A stretch of 64,000 nt of DNA, taken from positions 25,347 to 89,346 of the forward strand of contig DXHY01000054.1 in NCBI GenBank assembly GCA_019113175.1. Direction: 5' to 3'. Below are positions 34,797 through 43,637 of the stretch, piece after piece. Positions within the stretch are counted from its first letter, which is position 1; each line of letters starts with the position of its first letter. A program made the position numbers and the translations under genes. The notes below the pieces were generated by a model. The model saw only the letters and a list, made by a program, of their open reading frames with translations. It was not told the origin of the DNA and ran no database searches. Source of the DNA: Candidatus Eisenbergiella stercoravium. Its GTDB lineage: Bacteria > Bacillota > Clostridia > Lachnospirales > Lachnospiraceae.

Positions 34797-37475
34797 TCAC
34801 TCCACCCGCAGCCTCTCCACCACGGAATACCTCCGGGCGGCCCTGCAGGTTGCAACCGGGATTCCGATTCCCAGAATCACGAAGGCGGGCAGGAACAGGA
34901 AGATGGGCCAGATCGTAAAATGCCAGGTAAAGAACCAGATCAGGCTGCTGACCGCCAGACCGACGAAAGGACCTGTCGCCACGATCAGCACGAGGGCCAG
35001 CGCCAGCGCTCCGCAGGTATACAGGAGCCCCTCCAGGGCCAGCATGGTTTTCATCTGACGCCCCGTCATGCCGATGGACTGAAGCACGGCCAGCTCCCTG
35101 CGCCTTGACGTAATCCCGGTGAGAATGGCGTTGAAGAAATTCAGCACGCCCACCAGAGCCACGATGAAGCTCAGCGCTCCGCCCAGAAGCAGGAACATGT
35201 TCCGAAAACCGTCAAATTCTGCCGCATAGATGGCCTTGCTTTCATAGTCCAGCCAGGGCGCCGTATTTTCCGTATAATCCTGCAGGAAGGCCTCCATGGA
35301 GGCATCCGCCGCCTCATCCGTCATGTCGAAGGCGTAATACATCACGCTGTCGGTACCCGTATCCCGGATGAAGGTCTGCGCGTTCAGCACGAACTCATCA
35401 TCTCCATAATAACGATAGCTGAGCGCCATCGGCACCGTCACCAGCGCCGCTACCGTGTACTCCACATCCCGGTATTTCACTGCGCGGCTGGAGTAAACGA
35501 TATTTTCCGGCACATCCTCCCAGGAACCGTAAACCTCTCCGGTATCCGGATTATAGTATTCATATTCCTCCACATACCGCAGGGTCACCGTATCCCCCAG
35601 CCTGGCCCAGTGGCTGTCCATGATGGGATCACCGTAATCATCGTCGCGGTATACGGCAGCGACATAATTTCCTCCCGGTTCATAGAGCAAAGACAGATCC
35701 CCCTCCAGCACGGTCAGATGATCCAGGGCGAAGGGCTCCATGCCATAAAGCTGGGCGTTGTCCGCAATCCTTCCATCCTCCGTTTTTTCCGACAGACTCA
35801 CCAGACGATCCAGATTCTCCGGGGTACTCCACCAACCGTTTGCGGTCCGGAAGTATTCCTCGCTGACAAACTCCTGAACGGAGGAGGTTCTTCCATACAC
35901 CCGTCCCCCGTCCGCGATTCCGCCCTGGGCCCAAGCTGCATCCACAGCCGTTTCGGGCAGGGCCATGTCCTCGTTGAAGGAGTCTCCCCCGGTTTGAAAC
36001 TGGCCCGCATCCGCCAGAATAAAATCGCTCGCCGTAAAATTGGCAATATACTTATCCATGTCAAAGCTGTTCACAAGAGTCACCGTCACGGCAAACAGCA
36101 CCACCGCCAGAGACAGGGACAGAATGGTCACCACCGTTTTCCCCCGGCTGCGGCCCAGATTGGCCCGGGCCATGGAGAACAGGGAAACTCTTTTCCCGTT
36201 TCGGCCGCCGCCCTTTTTCTCTCCCCGCTGTTTCGGAGACGCGCCCTCCGTGTAGCGCACCGCCTCCACCGGGGAAACCCGTCCCGCCATCCGGCCGGGC
36301 CGGTAGCAGGAAATCAGCACGGTAAGCAGGGCGAAAATGCCCGAACCCACAAAGATCAGCGGGTTCAGGGAAACCAGAGACACCACGCCGTCCAGCTTCT
36401 CCACGATCACGGGAGTGAGGGCTCCGCCCAGCAGCCAGCCCAGGAAAAGTCCCAGCGGGATGCCGCACAGGGAAAGGGCCAGCGCCTGGAAGCGCACAAT
36501 CCGCCGCAGCTGTCCCGGCGTGGTTCCGATGGTTTTTAACAGGCCGTAAAACCGGATGTCTCCCGCCGCCGATATCTGGAACACGTTATAAATGATCAGA
36601 TAGCCCGTCAGCAGAATCAGGAGAAGGATTCCCACGACGAGCAGAAGGGTCGTCGGATCCATCCGGCCGGAAAACTGCGCTCCGGTATAGCCCCAGTTGA
36701 CGCCAATATTGACGTAAGTATCCGGATTGGAAGCATCCTCTGTCTGATATCCTGCGTTTTCCAAAATCTGTTCCAGATCGGATTCGATGGACCGGGCGCC
36801 GTTTTCCAACATCACATCCAGATTCCAGCTTCCCGTCATCTGATCCGATCCCGGCGGCGTCACGTCCGTCTCCTGCAGAATCTCATCCAGGCGGCTTTCC
36901 GAGATCAGGATATGATTGGCCACGATCGCCGTATCATACTCCCACCAGCCGCACAGGACAAAGGACTGTGTGGTCTCATGTCCGTCCACCTCAAAGGTCA
37001 CAGTGAATTCCGTCCCAGGCTCCGGCTCCACACCGAGAAGCTCCAGCACATGGGTATCCGTCGCCGCCTCGTTCGTTCCTTCCTCCGGCAACCGTCCCTC
37101 CACCGGATCGCAGTACATCCAGTGCGCTTCCTTCGCGTCAGAATAGCTGATTTCCACATGGGACTTGTTGAACGGCACCTCCGTTGGCATGCCCAGAAAA
37201 CGCCGCACCCCCCATTCCCGGATCAGCGGATCCTCTTTCAGCTCCTCGAACTGCTCTTCGGTCAGATATTTGAAGCCTCCATGGGAAAATCCTCCCGCCT
37301 GCCGGAAGTTCGACTGCTGGAAGCCCTCGTTGATGGACATGGCGATGGTGAACAACGATGTAAACAGCATCGCCGTAAGGGCGATCGCCAGAATCGCCAC
37401 CAGGTTTCTCGTCCGTCCGGCCAGAAGCGTGCGCATCCCCAGACGGCGTATACATTTTCGGTTCGCTACTTTCAT
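34797..37475 (-). CDS. Large FtsX-type ABC transporter permease
   Basis: An 892-residue permease with two FtsX modules. A helix near 30 is followed by a large extracellular domain (about 50-255), three helices around 265-390 with a P-V-E-A-V-R-Y motif, a further helix near 450, a second extracellular domain (about 470-765) and three C-terminal helices. The layout matches MacB/LolC-type permeases that do not carry solutes across but release lipids, peptides or drugs from the membrane. The ATG at 37475 has GGAGG five bases upstream. It is encoded with its ATPase behind a regulator-type promoter, which suggests defence against an antimicrobial peptide or envelope stress. Confidence 0.9.
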   Translation of the reverse strand: MKVANRKCIRRLGMRTLLAGRTRNLVAILAIALTAMLFTSLFTIAMSINEGFQQSNFRQAGGFSHGGFKYLTEEQFEELKEDPLIREWGVRRFLGMPTEVPFNKSHVEISYSDAKEAHWMYCDPVEGRLPEEGTNEAATDTHVLELLGVEPEPGTEFTVTFEVDGHETTQSFVLCGWWEYDTAIVANHILISESRLDEILQETDVTPPGSDQMTGSWNLDVMLENGARSIESDLEQILENAGYQTEDASNPDTYVNIGVNWGYTGAQFSGRMDPTTLLLVVGILLLILLTGYLIIYNVFQISAAGDIRFYGLLKTIGTTPGQLRRIVRFQALALSLCGIPLGLFLGWLLGGALTPVIVEKLDGVVSLVSLNPLIFVGSGIFALLTVLISCYRPGRMAGRVSPVEAVRYTEGASPKQRGEKKGGGRNGKRVSLFSMARANLGRSRGKTVVTILSLSLAVVLFAVTVTLVNSFDMDKYIANFTASDFILADAGQFQTGGDSFNEDMALPETAVDAAWAQGGIADGGRVYGRTSSVQEFVSEEYFRTANGWWSTPENLDRLVSLSEKTEDGRIADNAQLYGMEPFALDHLTVLEGDLSLLYEPGGNYVAAVYRDDDYGDPIMDSHWARLGDTVTLRYVEEYEYYNPDTGEVYGSWEDVPENIVYSSRAVKYRDVEYTVAALVTVPMALSYRYYGDDEFVLNAQTFIRDTGTDSVMYYAFDMTDEAADASMEAFLQDYTENTAPWLDYESKAIYAAEFDGFRNMFLLLGGALSFIVALVGVLNFFNAILTGITSRRRELAVLQSIGMTGRQMKTMLALEGLLYTCGALALALVLIVATGPFVGLAVSSLIWFFTWHFTIWPIFLFLPAFVILGIGIPVATCRAARRYSVVERLRVE

Positions 37476-37523
37476 ACCTGCCTCCATTCCCGAATCCGGA
37501 AATTTTCTCCGTTTTTGCCCGGA

Positions 37524-38195
37524 TTATTTTCCGCTCACAATCCGCCCGTCCTCAATGCGGACGATCCGGTCCGCCATCTGCGCGATTTCCTCATTATGGG
37601 TAATCATCACCATGGTCTGGGAAAATTTCTGTCCGGCCACCTTCATCAGTCCCAGCACATCCTGACTGGTTCGGGAGTCCAGATTTCCGGTGGGCTCGTC
37701 CGCCAGAAGGATGGCGGGCTTTGCCGCCAGCGCCCGCGCGATCGCCACGCGCTGCTGCTGGCCTCCTGACAGCTGATTTGGCCGGCTGTTCCGTTTTTTC
37801 TCAAGCCCCAGGACAGCGATGACCTCCTGCAGGTAGTCCTGATCCGGCCTCCGTCCGTCCAGCTCCACGGGCAGAACAATATTTTCATAAACGCTGAGCA
37901 CCGGAACCAGATTGTAGGACTGGAACACAAACCCGATCTTCCGCCGCCGGAAAATGGTCAGCGCTTCATCCTTCAGGGAAAAAATATCCTTCCCGTCCAC
38001 CGTCACTCTGCCCGAGGTCGGCCGGTCCAGCCCGCCCAGCATATGCAGCAGGGTGGATTTTCCCGATCCGGAGGTGCCCACAATCGCCACGAATTCTCCA
38101 TTTTCCACCGCCAGATCCACGCCGTCCAGCGCCCGCACCTGGGTATCGCCGGAACCGTAATATTTTTTCAGGTTTTCCGTCTGTAAGATTGCCAT
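37524..38195 (-). CDS. ABC transporter ATPase (MacB/LolD family)
   Basis: A 223-residue ATPase. Walker [10 protein letters not shown] at 40-48, signature L-S-G-G-Q-Q-Q-R near 142, Walker [13 protein letters not shown], and the conserved His in M-I-T-H-N. It belongs to the MacB/LolD/BceA group and drives the large permease encoded next. Its promoter carries an inverted repeat typical of Bce-type regulators. Confidence 0.95.
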   Translation of the reverse strand: MAILQTENLKKYYGSGDTQVRALDGVDLAVENGEFVAIVGTSGSGKSTLLHMLGGLDRPTSGRVTVDGKDIFSLKDEALTIFRRRKIGFVFQSYNLVPVLSVYENIVLPVELDGRRPDQDYLQEVIAVLGLEKKRNSRPNQLSGGQQQRVAIARALAAKPAILLADEPTGNLDSRTSQDVLGLMKVAGQKFSQTMVMITHNEEIAQMADRIVRIEDGRIVSGK

Positions 38196-38232
38196 GTTTC
38201 CGCCTTTCCGCCGCCGCAGGCGGCATTTTCAT

Positions 38233-38268
38233 AAAAAAAAGCCCGCAGTGCCTTTTCACACTACAGAC
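38233..38268 (-). terminator. Hairpin terminator between the kinase gene and the ABC ATPase gene
   Basis: On the minus strand a 10-bp stem (38268-38259 with 38250-38241, three wobble pairs) encloses an 8-base loop and is followed by eight T residues (38240-38233). The expected RNA start of the ABC promoter (near 38265) falls within the first arm. Full-length readthrough from the regulator/kinase genes can form the whole stem, while the local transcript can form only about seven pairs. Confidence 0.75.
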
Positions 38269-38271
38269 TTT

Positions 38272-38300
38272 ATCATAGAAATCTTTCCCGGTACTGTCAG
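38272..38300 (-). promoter_or_regulatory. Promoter of the ABC transporter operon
   Basis: On the minus strand CTGACA (38300-38295) and TATGAT (38277-38272) are 17 bases apart. The regulator-type inverted repeat lies five bases upstream of the -35 box. Confidence 0.65.
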
Positions 38301-38305
38301 AAATG

Positions 38306-38319
38306 TGACAGAGTTGTCA
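38306..38319. promoter_or_regulatory. Inverted repeat TGACA-N4-TGTCA, putative response-regulator site
   Basis: A perfect 5-bp inverted repeat with a 4-bp spacer placed directly upstream of the ABC promoter. BceR-like regulators are known to bind a T-N-A-C-A/N4/T-G-T-A-A type repeat at this position. The adjacent OmpR-type regulator (39271-40029) is the likely binder. Confidence 0.6.
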
Positions 38320-38365
38320 TTTTTCGTACCAAACATTGTGCGCAGAAGATGTACGGTCTTATCTC

Positions 38366-39274
38366 TTACCGCGGAAGATACAGCGAAAAGGTGCTGCCGT
38401 TTCCCGGTTCGCTTTTCACCTTCACATATCCGCCCTGGCCGGAAGCGATCCGGCGGGTCAGATACAGGCCGATTCCCACGCCTTCCGCCTGCCAGGCGGA
38501 GGGGGAACGGTAAAAACGGCCGAAAATTTTCGCCTGCTCTTCCTCCGGAATGCCTGGCCCGGTATCCGTCACCTGAATGGCGGAAAACATTTCATATTCT
38601 CTCACCTCCACGGTCACGCTGCCGCCGCAGGGTGTGTACTTCACCGCATTGTCCAGCAGGTTGCAGAGAGCCTCTTCCGTCCATTTGGGATCAAAAACTC
38701 CGCTTCCCCGCGTATTTTTCACCGCGAGGGAAATGTCCTTTTCAGAAGCCTTTGGTTCGTACTGGGAAACGGCGCGCTCCACCACCGGACTGATCTTCCC
38801 CGGCTTCGGATGAAGGGTCAGAAGCCCGGTTTCCAGGCGGGAGGTTTTGACCAGCGCCTCGATCAGGCTCTGCAGCTTTTCCGCCTGGGTCCGGATGGCC
38901 CTGACGCACTCTCCCGCCTGCGGTGTGAGCGGCTGTTCCTCCAGCAGTCCGGCGTAAAGCAGCAGATTGGCAACCGGAGTCCTGGTCTGATGGGAGATGT
39001 CGGAGATCAGGGTGCTGATCTGCTCCTCCCGTTTCTTCTGTTTTTCCGCAGATACCGAACCGGCGGCCAGATACTGATGCAGCTGGTTTTCCAGCGCGGA
39101 CAGACGGCTTTCATCAAAGGTTCCCTCTGCAAAGCTTCCGTTCAACGCCGCCTCCAGCATCTCCTCCATCCGCCTGTATGTCCGCGCCATCCGCAGACGG
39201 CTCCAGAGGGCGATCCCGATCCCTGTCAGGATGCCCGCTCCCGCAACCAGATATCCAATCATATCTATCCTCAT
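38366..39274 (-). CDS. Sensor histidine kinase without large extracellular domain
   Basis: A 302-residue kinase with a single clear N-terminal membrane helix (about 5-25), a coiled linker, the H-box D-I-S-H-Q-T-R-T-P-V-A with His95, and an ATPase domain with N-box L-L-D-N-A-V-K-Y and G-I-G-L-Y-L. It lacks an input domain, as in kinases that sense through a partner ABC transporter. The gene overlaps the regulator gene by four bases and is followed by a terminator before the ABC genes. Confidence 0.9.
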   Translation of the reverse strand: MRIDMIGYLVAGAGILTGIGIALWSRLRMARTYRRMEEMLEAALNGSFAEGTFDESRLSALENQLHQYLAAGSVSAEKQKKREEQISTLISDISHQTRTPVANLLLYAGLLEEQPLTPQAGECVRAIRTQAEKLQSLIEALVKTSRLETGLLTLHPKPGKISPVVERAVSQYEPKASEKDISLAVKNTRGSGVFDPKWTEEALCNLLDNAVKYTPCGGSVTVEVREYEMFSAIQVTDTGPGIPEEEQAKIFGRFYRSPSAWQAEGVGIGLYLTRRIASGQGGYVKVKSEPGNGSTFSLYLPR

Positions 39275-40029
39275 TCCAGACCGTCCGGCCTCCGGCTCCC
39301 ACCCGCCTGCCTCTCATCTGCGGCCGCACGCACTCCGCTTCCGGCTGTCTCATCGGCCGTCCATGTATAGCCGATGCCGTATACCGTCCGCAGGTACTGC
39401 GGTTTTGCAGGTTCCGCTTCCAGCTTGGCCCGAAGCCGCTTCACGGTAACCGACAGCGCATTTTCCTCCACATATTCCGCCCCGTCCGTCCAGACCCGGT
39501 CCACCAGAACGGAACGGCTCACGGTATGGCCCCGGTTTTCCACCAGGACACGCAGCAGCTTCTGCTCGGTTTTGGACAGCTCCACCGCCCTGCCGTCCCT
39601 GTAAAACTCCATCCGGTCAAAATCAAACCGGAAGGGCCCCGTGGTCAGCACCGCCGCTGACACAGCCTTGCCGCGCCTGAGCTGAACGGCCACCCGCGCC
39701 CGGAGTACCGACAGGGAAAATGGCTTGGTGATGTAATCATCCGCTCCGGCTTCCAGCCCGGTGACCTCGTCCAGCTCCAGATCGTTAGCCGTAAGCAAAA
39801 TCGCCGGCACCTCCGGATGGATGCTTTTCTGTTCCCGCAGAAGTTCCAGCCCGCTGCCGTCCGGCAGGTTGATATCCAGAATCAGCAGGCTGAAGACCTC
39901 CTGCGCCAGCTCCCTTCGGGCCTCCTCCAGTGTATGACAGAGAACAACAGCCGTCTGCGGGGTCTGCAGCGCCATCCCGATTCCCGCCCCAAGCGCGGCG
40001 TCATCCTCCAGCAGCAGGATTTTTTCCAT
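39271..40029 (-). CDS. OmpR-family response regulator of the ABC module
   Basis: A 252-residue response regulator. Receiver domain with L-E-D-D, phosphorylatable Asp52 in L-I-L-D-I-N-L-P-D and Lys in I-T-K-P-F; winged-helix DNA-binding domain ending Y-L-R-T-V-Y-G-I-G-Y-T-W. A low-complexity tail of about 25 residues follows. The ATG at 40029 has GGAGG five bases upstream, better than the in-frame start at 40041. It most likely controls the ABC operon through the inverted repeat at 38306-38319. Confidence 0.92.
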   Translation of the reverse strand: MEKILLLEDDAALGAGIGMALQTPQTAVVLCHTLEEARRELAQEVFSLLILDINLPDGSGLELLREQKSIHPEVPAILLTANDLELDEVTGLEAGADDYITKPFSLSVLRARVAVQLRRGKAVSAAVLTTGPFRFDFDRMEFYRDGRAVELSKTEQKLLRVLVENRGHTVSRSVLVDRVWTDGAEYVEENALSVTVKRLRAKLEAEPAKPQYLRTVYGIGYTWTADETAGSGVRAAADERQAGGSRRPDGLE

Positions 40030-40074
40030 TGTTACCTCCATGCCGAAGCGCTCCTCTTCTCAGGCTTCCGCCTT

Positions 40075-41715
40075 TCAGACCGTCTTCTTCAGATACATCC
40101 TCGCCTCATAGGGACGCAGCTTCGTCTCATCCACATCCTTATAATTGCTGATCAGAAGCTCTCCCAGACCGCTTTCCCTGATCTTCTCTCCGCTTTTTTC
40201 GGAAAGCGCCGCTTCGCCGTCATGGAAATTGCACAGCACCGTCAGCGTTTCCTCCGGCGTGGTGCGGGTATAGGCGAATATGTCCGGATCATCCGCATAC
40301 AGCAGTTCAAACGCGCCGTCCACGAAAACATCGTATTCCTTTCTCAGCGCCACCAGCCTGCGGTAGAAGCTGAACACCGAATCCGGATCATTTACCTGAG
40401 AAGCCGCATTGATCTGCTTATAATTGGGATTCACCTTCAGCCAGGGCGTACCCGTGGTAAAGCCCGCGTTTTCGCTGTCATCCCACTGCATGGGCGTGCG
40501 GGCGTTGTCCCGGCTCTTCGCTTTGAGCGAAGCCATGATGTCTTTTTCCGGATATCCGGACTCCAGGCGCTCTTTATGCATATTGATGGATTCGATGTCC
40601 CGGTAATCCGCGATATCCTCCATTCCCGCGTTGGTCATGCCGAGCTCTTCGCCCTGATAAATATAGGGAGTTCCCTGCAGGCCATGAAGCAGGGCAGCCA
40701 GCATTTTGGCGGATTCCACCCGATATTTTCCATCGTTACCCCAGCGGGAAACGATGCGGGGCAGGTCATGATTGTTCCAGAACAGACTGTTCCATCCGCA
40801 GCCGTAGAGGGCCTCCTGCCATTTCGCCAGCACCTCCTTGAGCTTCCTGAAATCCAGCGGAGCCAGATCCCATTTTTCTTTCCCCGGAATCTGATCCAGA
40901 CCGATGTGCTCAAACTGGAACACCATGGAAAACTCGCTTCCGTCCGGATTGCTGTAAAGCTTCGCGTTTTCCGTGTTCGCGCCCCAGGCCTCGCCCACGG
41001 TGATCAGATCCCCCTTCTGGAACGTTTCTCTGGAGAGCTCCTGGATAAATTCATGCAGCCTCGGCCCGTTGTTAGTGATTTTCAGGTCCGGCTCCTTGGC
41101 GATCTGGTCGATCACGTCCAGGCGGAAGCCGCCCACACCCTTGTCCATCCACCACAGGATCATGTCATAGATTTCCCGGCGCAGCTTCGGATTCTCCCAG
41201 TTTAAATCCGGCTGCTTCACGGAGAACTGGTGAAAATAATATTGGCCGAGCTCCGGCACCCATTCCCAAGCCGGACCGCCGAAGCAGGCGCGCATGTCGT
41301 TGGGATACTCTCCCTCCACGCCGTCCCGCCATACATAATAATCGTGATAGGGATTGTCCTTACTCTTCTTCGCCTCAAGGAACCAGGGATGCTCATCCGA
41401 GGAATGGTTCAGCACCAGATCCAGAATGATCCGGATGCTGTGCTTCTTTCCTTCCGCGATCAGCTCCTCCATATCGGACAGGGTTCCAAAGAGGGGATCG
41501 ATGTCCCGATAGTCCGAAATATCATAGCCGTTGTCGTCCTGCGGCGAACGGCAAACCGGGGAAAGCCATATGGCGTCGATTCCCAGCTTCTCCAGATAGT
41601 CCAGCTTTCCGATGATTCCCTTCAGGTCTCCCATTCCGCTTCCCGTACTGTCGCAGAAGCTGCGGGGATAAATCTGATAAACGATGGCGTTCTGCCACCA
41701 TTTTTTCTGTCTCAT
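40075..41715 (-). CDS. GH13 alpha-glucosidase (oligo-1,6-glucosidase type)
   Basis: A 546-residue cytoplasmic glucosidase of GH13 subfamily 31. Catalytic residues: nucleophile Asp200 in G-F-R-L-D-V, acid/base Glu242 in V-G-E-A-W, and Asp317 in W-N-N-H-D. Val directly after the nucleophile is the residue linked to alpha-1,6 preference in this group. The frame is open to 41775, but the ATG at 41715 with a GAGG site and the usual M-R-Q-K-K-W-W-Q start fits the family. It lies 82 bases after a second GH13 gene and probably shares its transcript. Confidence 0.93.
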   Translation of the reverse strand: MRQKKWWQNAIVYQIYPRSFCDSTGSGMGDLKGIIGKLDYLEKLGIDAIWLSPVCRSPQDDNGYDISDYRDIDPLFGTLSDMEELIAEGKKHSIRIILDLVLNHSSDEHPWFLEAKKSKDNPYHDYYVWRDGVEGEYPNDMRACFGGPAWEWVPELGQYYFHQFSVKQPDLNWENPKLRREIYDMILWWMDKGVGGFRLDVIDQIAKEPDLKITNNGPRLHEFIQELSRETFQKGDLITVGEAWGANTENAKLYSNPDGSEFSMVFQFEHIGLDQIPGKEKWDLAPLDFRKLKEVLAKWQEALYGCGWNSLFWNNHDLPRIVSRWGNDGKYRVESAKMLAALLHGLQGTPYIYQGEELGMTNAGMEDIADYRDIESINMHKERLESGYPEKDIMASLKAKSRDNARTPMQWDDSENAGFTTGTPWLKVNPNYKQINAASQVNDPDSVFSFYRRLVALRKEYDVFVDGAFELLYADDPDIFAYTRTTPEETLTVLCNFHDGEAALSEKSGEKIRESGLGELLISNYKDVDETKLRPYEARMYLKKTV

Positions 41716-41797
41716 ATCTGCCTCTTTTCCTGCGGCCATATGGCCGCATACGATTTTACCGAGGGAACGGACCATCTCCGTTTCTCCCCATTCTTCC

Positions 41798-43531
41798 TCA
41801 TGCTTCGGACCGCCTCTGGCCTTCTCTTTCCTTTACGCTGCCCAGCTTCAGGACCAGGCATTCCCAGGGCCGGATAATCAGTTCTCTTTTGAAAGACGGC
41901 GGCTCTTCATAATTATTCAGAAGAACCTCCTCTACCATTTGCACCGCTTCTTCATCCGTTTCCGCAAAGGAGAGGATTGCTTCCTTCGGCAGGGCGCTGG
42001 TAATGATCAGCAGCCGGTTTCTCCCGTCATACCTTTCATAGGCAAGGATGCCGCTTCGATCCTGCCAGCGGGGGATCAGTTCCCCGTAAATAAAGGTTTC
42101 CTCCAGATCCGGCCTTTTCCGCACAGAAACCATTTGCCGGTAAAAACGCAAAAGGGAATCCGGATCCTTTTCCTGCGCTTCATAATTCAGCCAGGTATAA
42201 TTGGGATTGACCGCAAACCAGGGCTTTCCTGTGGTGAAGCCCGCGTTTTCACTGCCATCCCACTGCATGGGCGTGCGGCTATGCTCTCTGCTGGCCCCGT
42301 TGATCCGGGAAAGCGCCTCCTCAGGCGTCAGCCCCTTTTCCAGAAAAGCCTCATATTCCGCATGGGTAGGCCCGTCCACATATTCGTCCATGCTCTTTTT
42401 GGGATAATCCCTCATTCCGATCTCCTGTCCCTGATAGAGGAACACGATCCCAGGGAAAAAGAAGTTGGTCACCGGAAGCATACGGATGCTGTAACGGTTC
42501 TGATCCTTTTTCGCCAGAAACCGGTCGATGCACCGGTCCTTATCATGATTTTCCAGGAAATTGCACAGAAGGCCGCGCCCTCCGACCACCTGCTGTGCCT
42601 TAAACAGCTTGTCCCGGTAATCGTTAAACATGGAAACCGTGTCATAATTCCATTCCGGATAGCTCACGTTATGATGGGTATGGCTGAAATCAAAAATGGA
42701 GCTGAAGCTTCCGTTTTCCCCGATCACATCCTCCACATCCTCCGGCTTCATGTTATCGTATTCTCCGATGGTCAGCGCGTCCGTCGGCGCAAACGCTTTC
42801 TCCTTCATCTCCTTCAGAAAAGCGGAAAGGCCGTCCACATTATTGATGTCCTCAAAGGCCAGGCACAGGCCGTCCGGCCCATCCGGCGGAAGATCGGCAT
42901 ATTCGTAGTTTTTCTTCAGATGACTGATCGCGTCCAGCCGAAAGCCTCCCAGCCCCAGAGCCATCCAGTCCCGGATAATCTGATAGATCTCCTCACGGAG
43001 CTTTGGATTCTCCCAGTTCAGATCCGGCTGCTGTTTCGTAAACAGGTGCAGATAATACAGTCCCTCCCGGCCGGGAACCTGCTCCCATGCGCTCCCCCCG
43101 AAGATGGAACGCCAGTTATTCGGCGGACCGCCTGCCTTTCCTTCCCGAAATACATAATACTGTCCATATTCTCCGTAAGGATCCTGCAGCGCCTTCCGGA
43201 ACCACTCATGCTGATCAGAGGAATGGTTTGCCACAAGATCCATCAGGATCCGGATCCCCCTTTCCTTCGCTTTTGCAATCAGCTCCTTCATATCGTCCAT
43301 GTTTCCAAAACAGGGATCAATATCCATGTAGTCAGACACATCATATCCATTATCCGCCATGGGAGATGGGAAAACCGGACACAGCCAGATCACATTTGCT
43401 CCCAGCGCCGCGATCTCATCCAGATGCCGGATCACACCCTGCAGATCCCCGATTCCGTCTCCATTCGTATCCTGAAAGCTTTTGGGATAAATCTGATATC
43501 CCACCGTTCGGTGCCACCATTGTTTTTTCAT
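41798..43531 (-). CDS. GH13 alpha-glucosidase (alpha-1,4-preferring type)
   Basis: A 577-residue cytoplasmic glucosidase of GH13. Nucleophile Asp200 in G-F-R-L-D-A, acid/base Glu257 in I-G-E-Y, Asp330 in L-E-N-H-D. Ala after the nucleophile, where the neighbour has Val, points to alpha-1,4 or broader specificity. An AGGAG site precedes the ATG, and a promoter is seen at 43563-43591. The pair would break maltose- and isomaltose-type oligosaccharides into glucose. Confidence 0.92.
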   Translation of the reverse strand: MKKQWWHRTVGYQIYPKSFQDTNGDGIGDLQGVIRHLDEIAALGANVIWLCPVFPSPMADNGYDVSDYMDIDPCFGNMDDMKELIAKAKERGIRILMDLVANHSSDQHEWFRKALQDPYGEYGQYYVFREGKAGGPPNNWRSIFGGSAWEQVPGREGLYYLHLFTKQQPDLNWENPKLREEIYQIIRDWMALGLGGFRLDAISHLKKNYEYADLPPDGPDGLCLAFEDINNVDGLSAFLKEMKEKAFAPTDALTIGEYDNMKPEDVEDVIGENGSFSSIFDFSHTHHNVSYPEWNYDTVSMFNDYRDKLFKAQQVVGGRGLLCNFLENHDKDRCIDRFLAKKDQNRYSIRMLPVTNFFFPGIVFLYQGQEIGMRDYPKKSMDEYVDGPTHAEYEAFLEKGLTPEEALSRINGASREHSRTPMQWDGSENAGFTTGKPWFAVNPNYTWLNYEAQEKDPDSLLRFYRQMVSVRKRPDLEETFIYGELIPRWQDRSGILAYERYDGRNRLLIITSALPKEAILSFAETDEEAVQMVEEVLLNNYEEPPSFKRELIIRPWECLVLKLGSVKEREGQRRSEA

Positions 43532-43562
43532 ATACTACAGACTCCTTAAAACATTTGAGGCT

Positions 43563-43591
43563 ATTTTACCGCAGGCAGGAGAGGAATACAA
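43563..43591 (-). promoter_or_regulatory. Promoter of the GH13 gene pair
   Basis: On the minus strand TTGTAT (43591-43586) and TAAAAT (43568-43563) are 17 bases apart, 32 bases before the first GH13 start. Confidence 0.65.
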
Positions 43592-43637
43592 TCTTTTTTA
43601 AATGGGATTTTGGAAAATAAGCTTCCGAAAGGAACTC

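Noticed and set aside
41684..43549. 621-codon plus-strand frame opposite the GH13 genes
   Set aside because: It is antisense to two genes with intact catalytic motifs and has no family resemblance.
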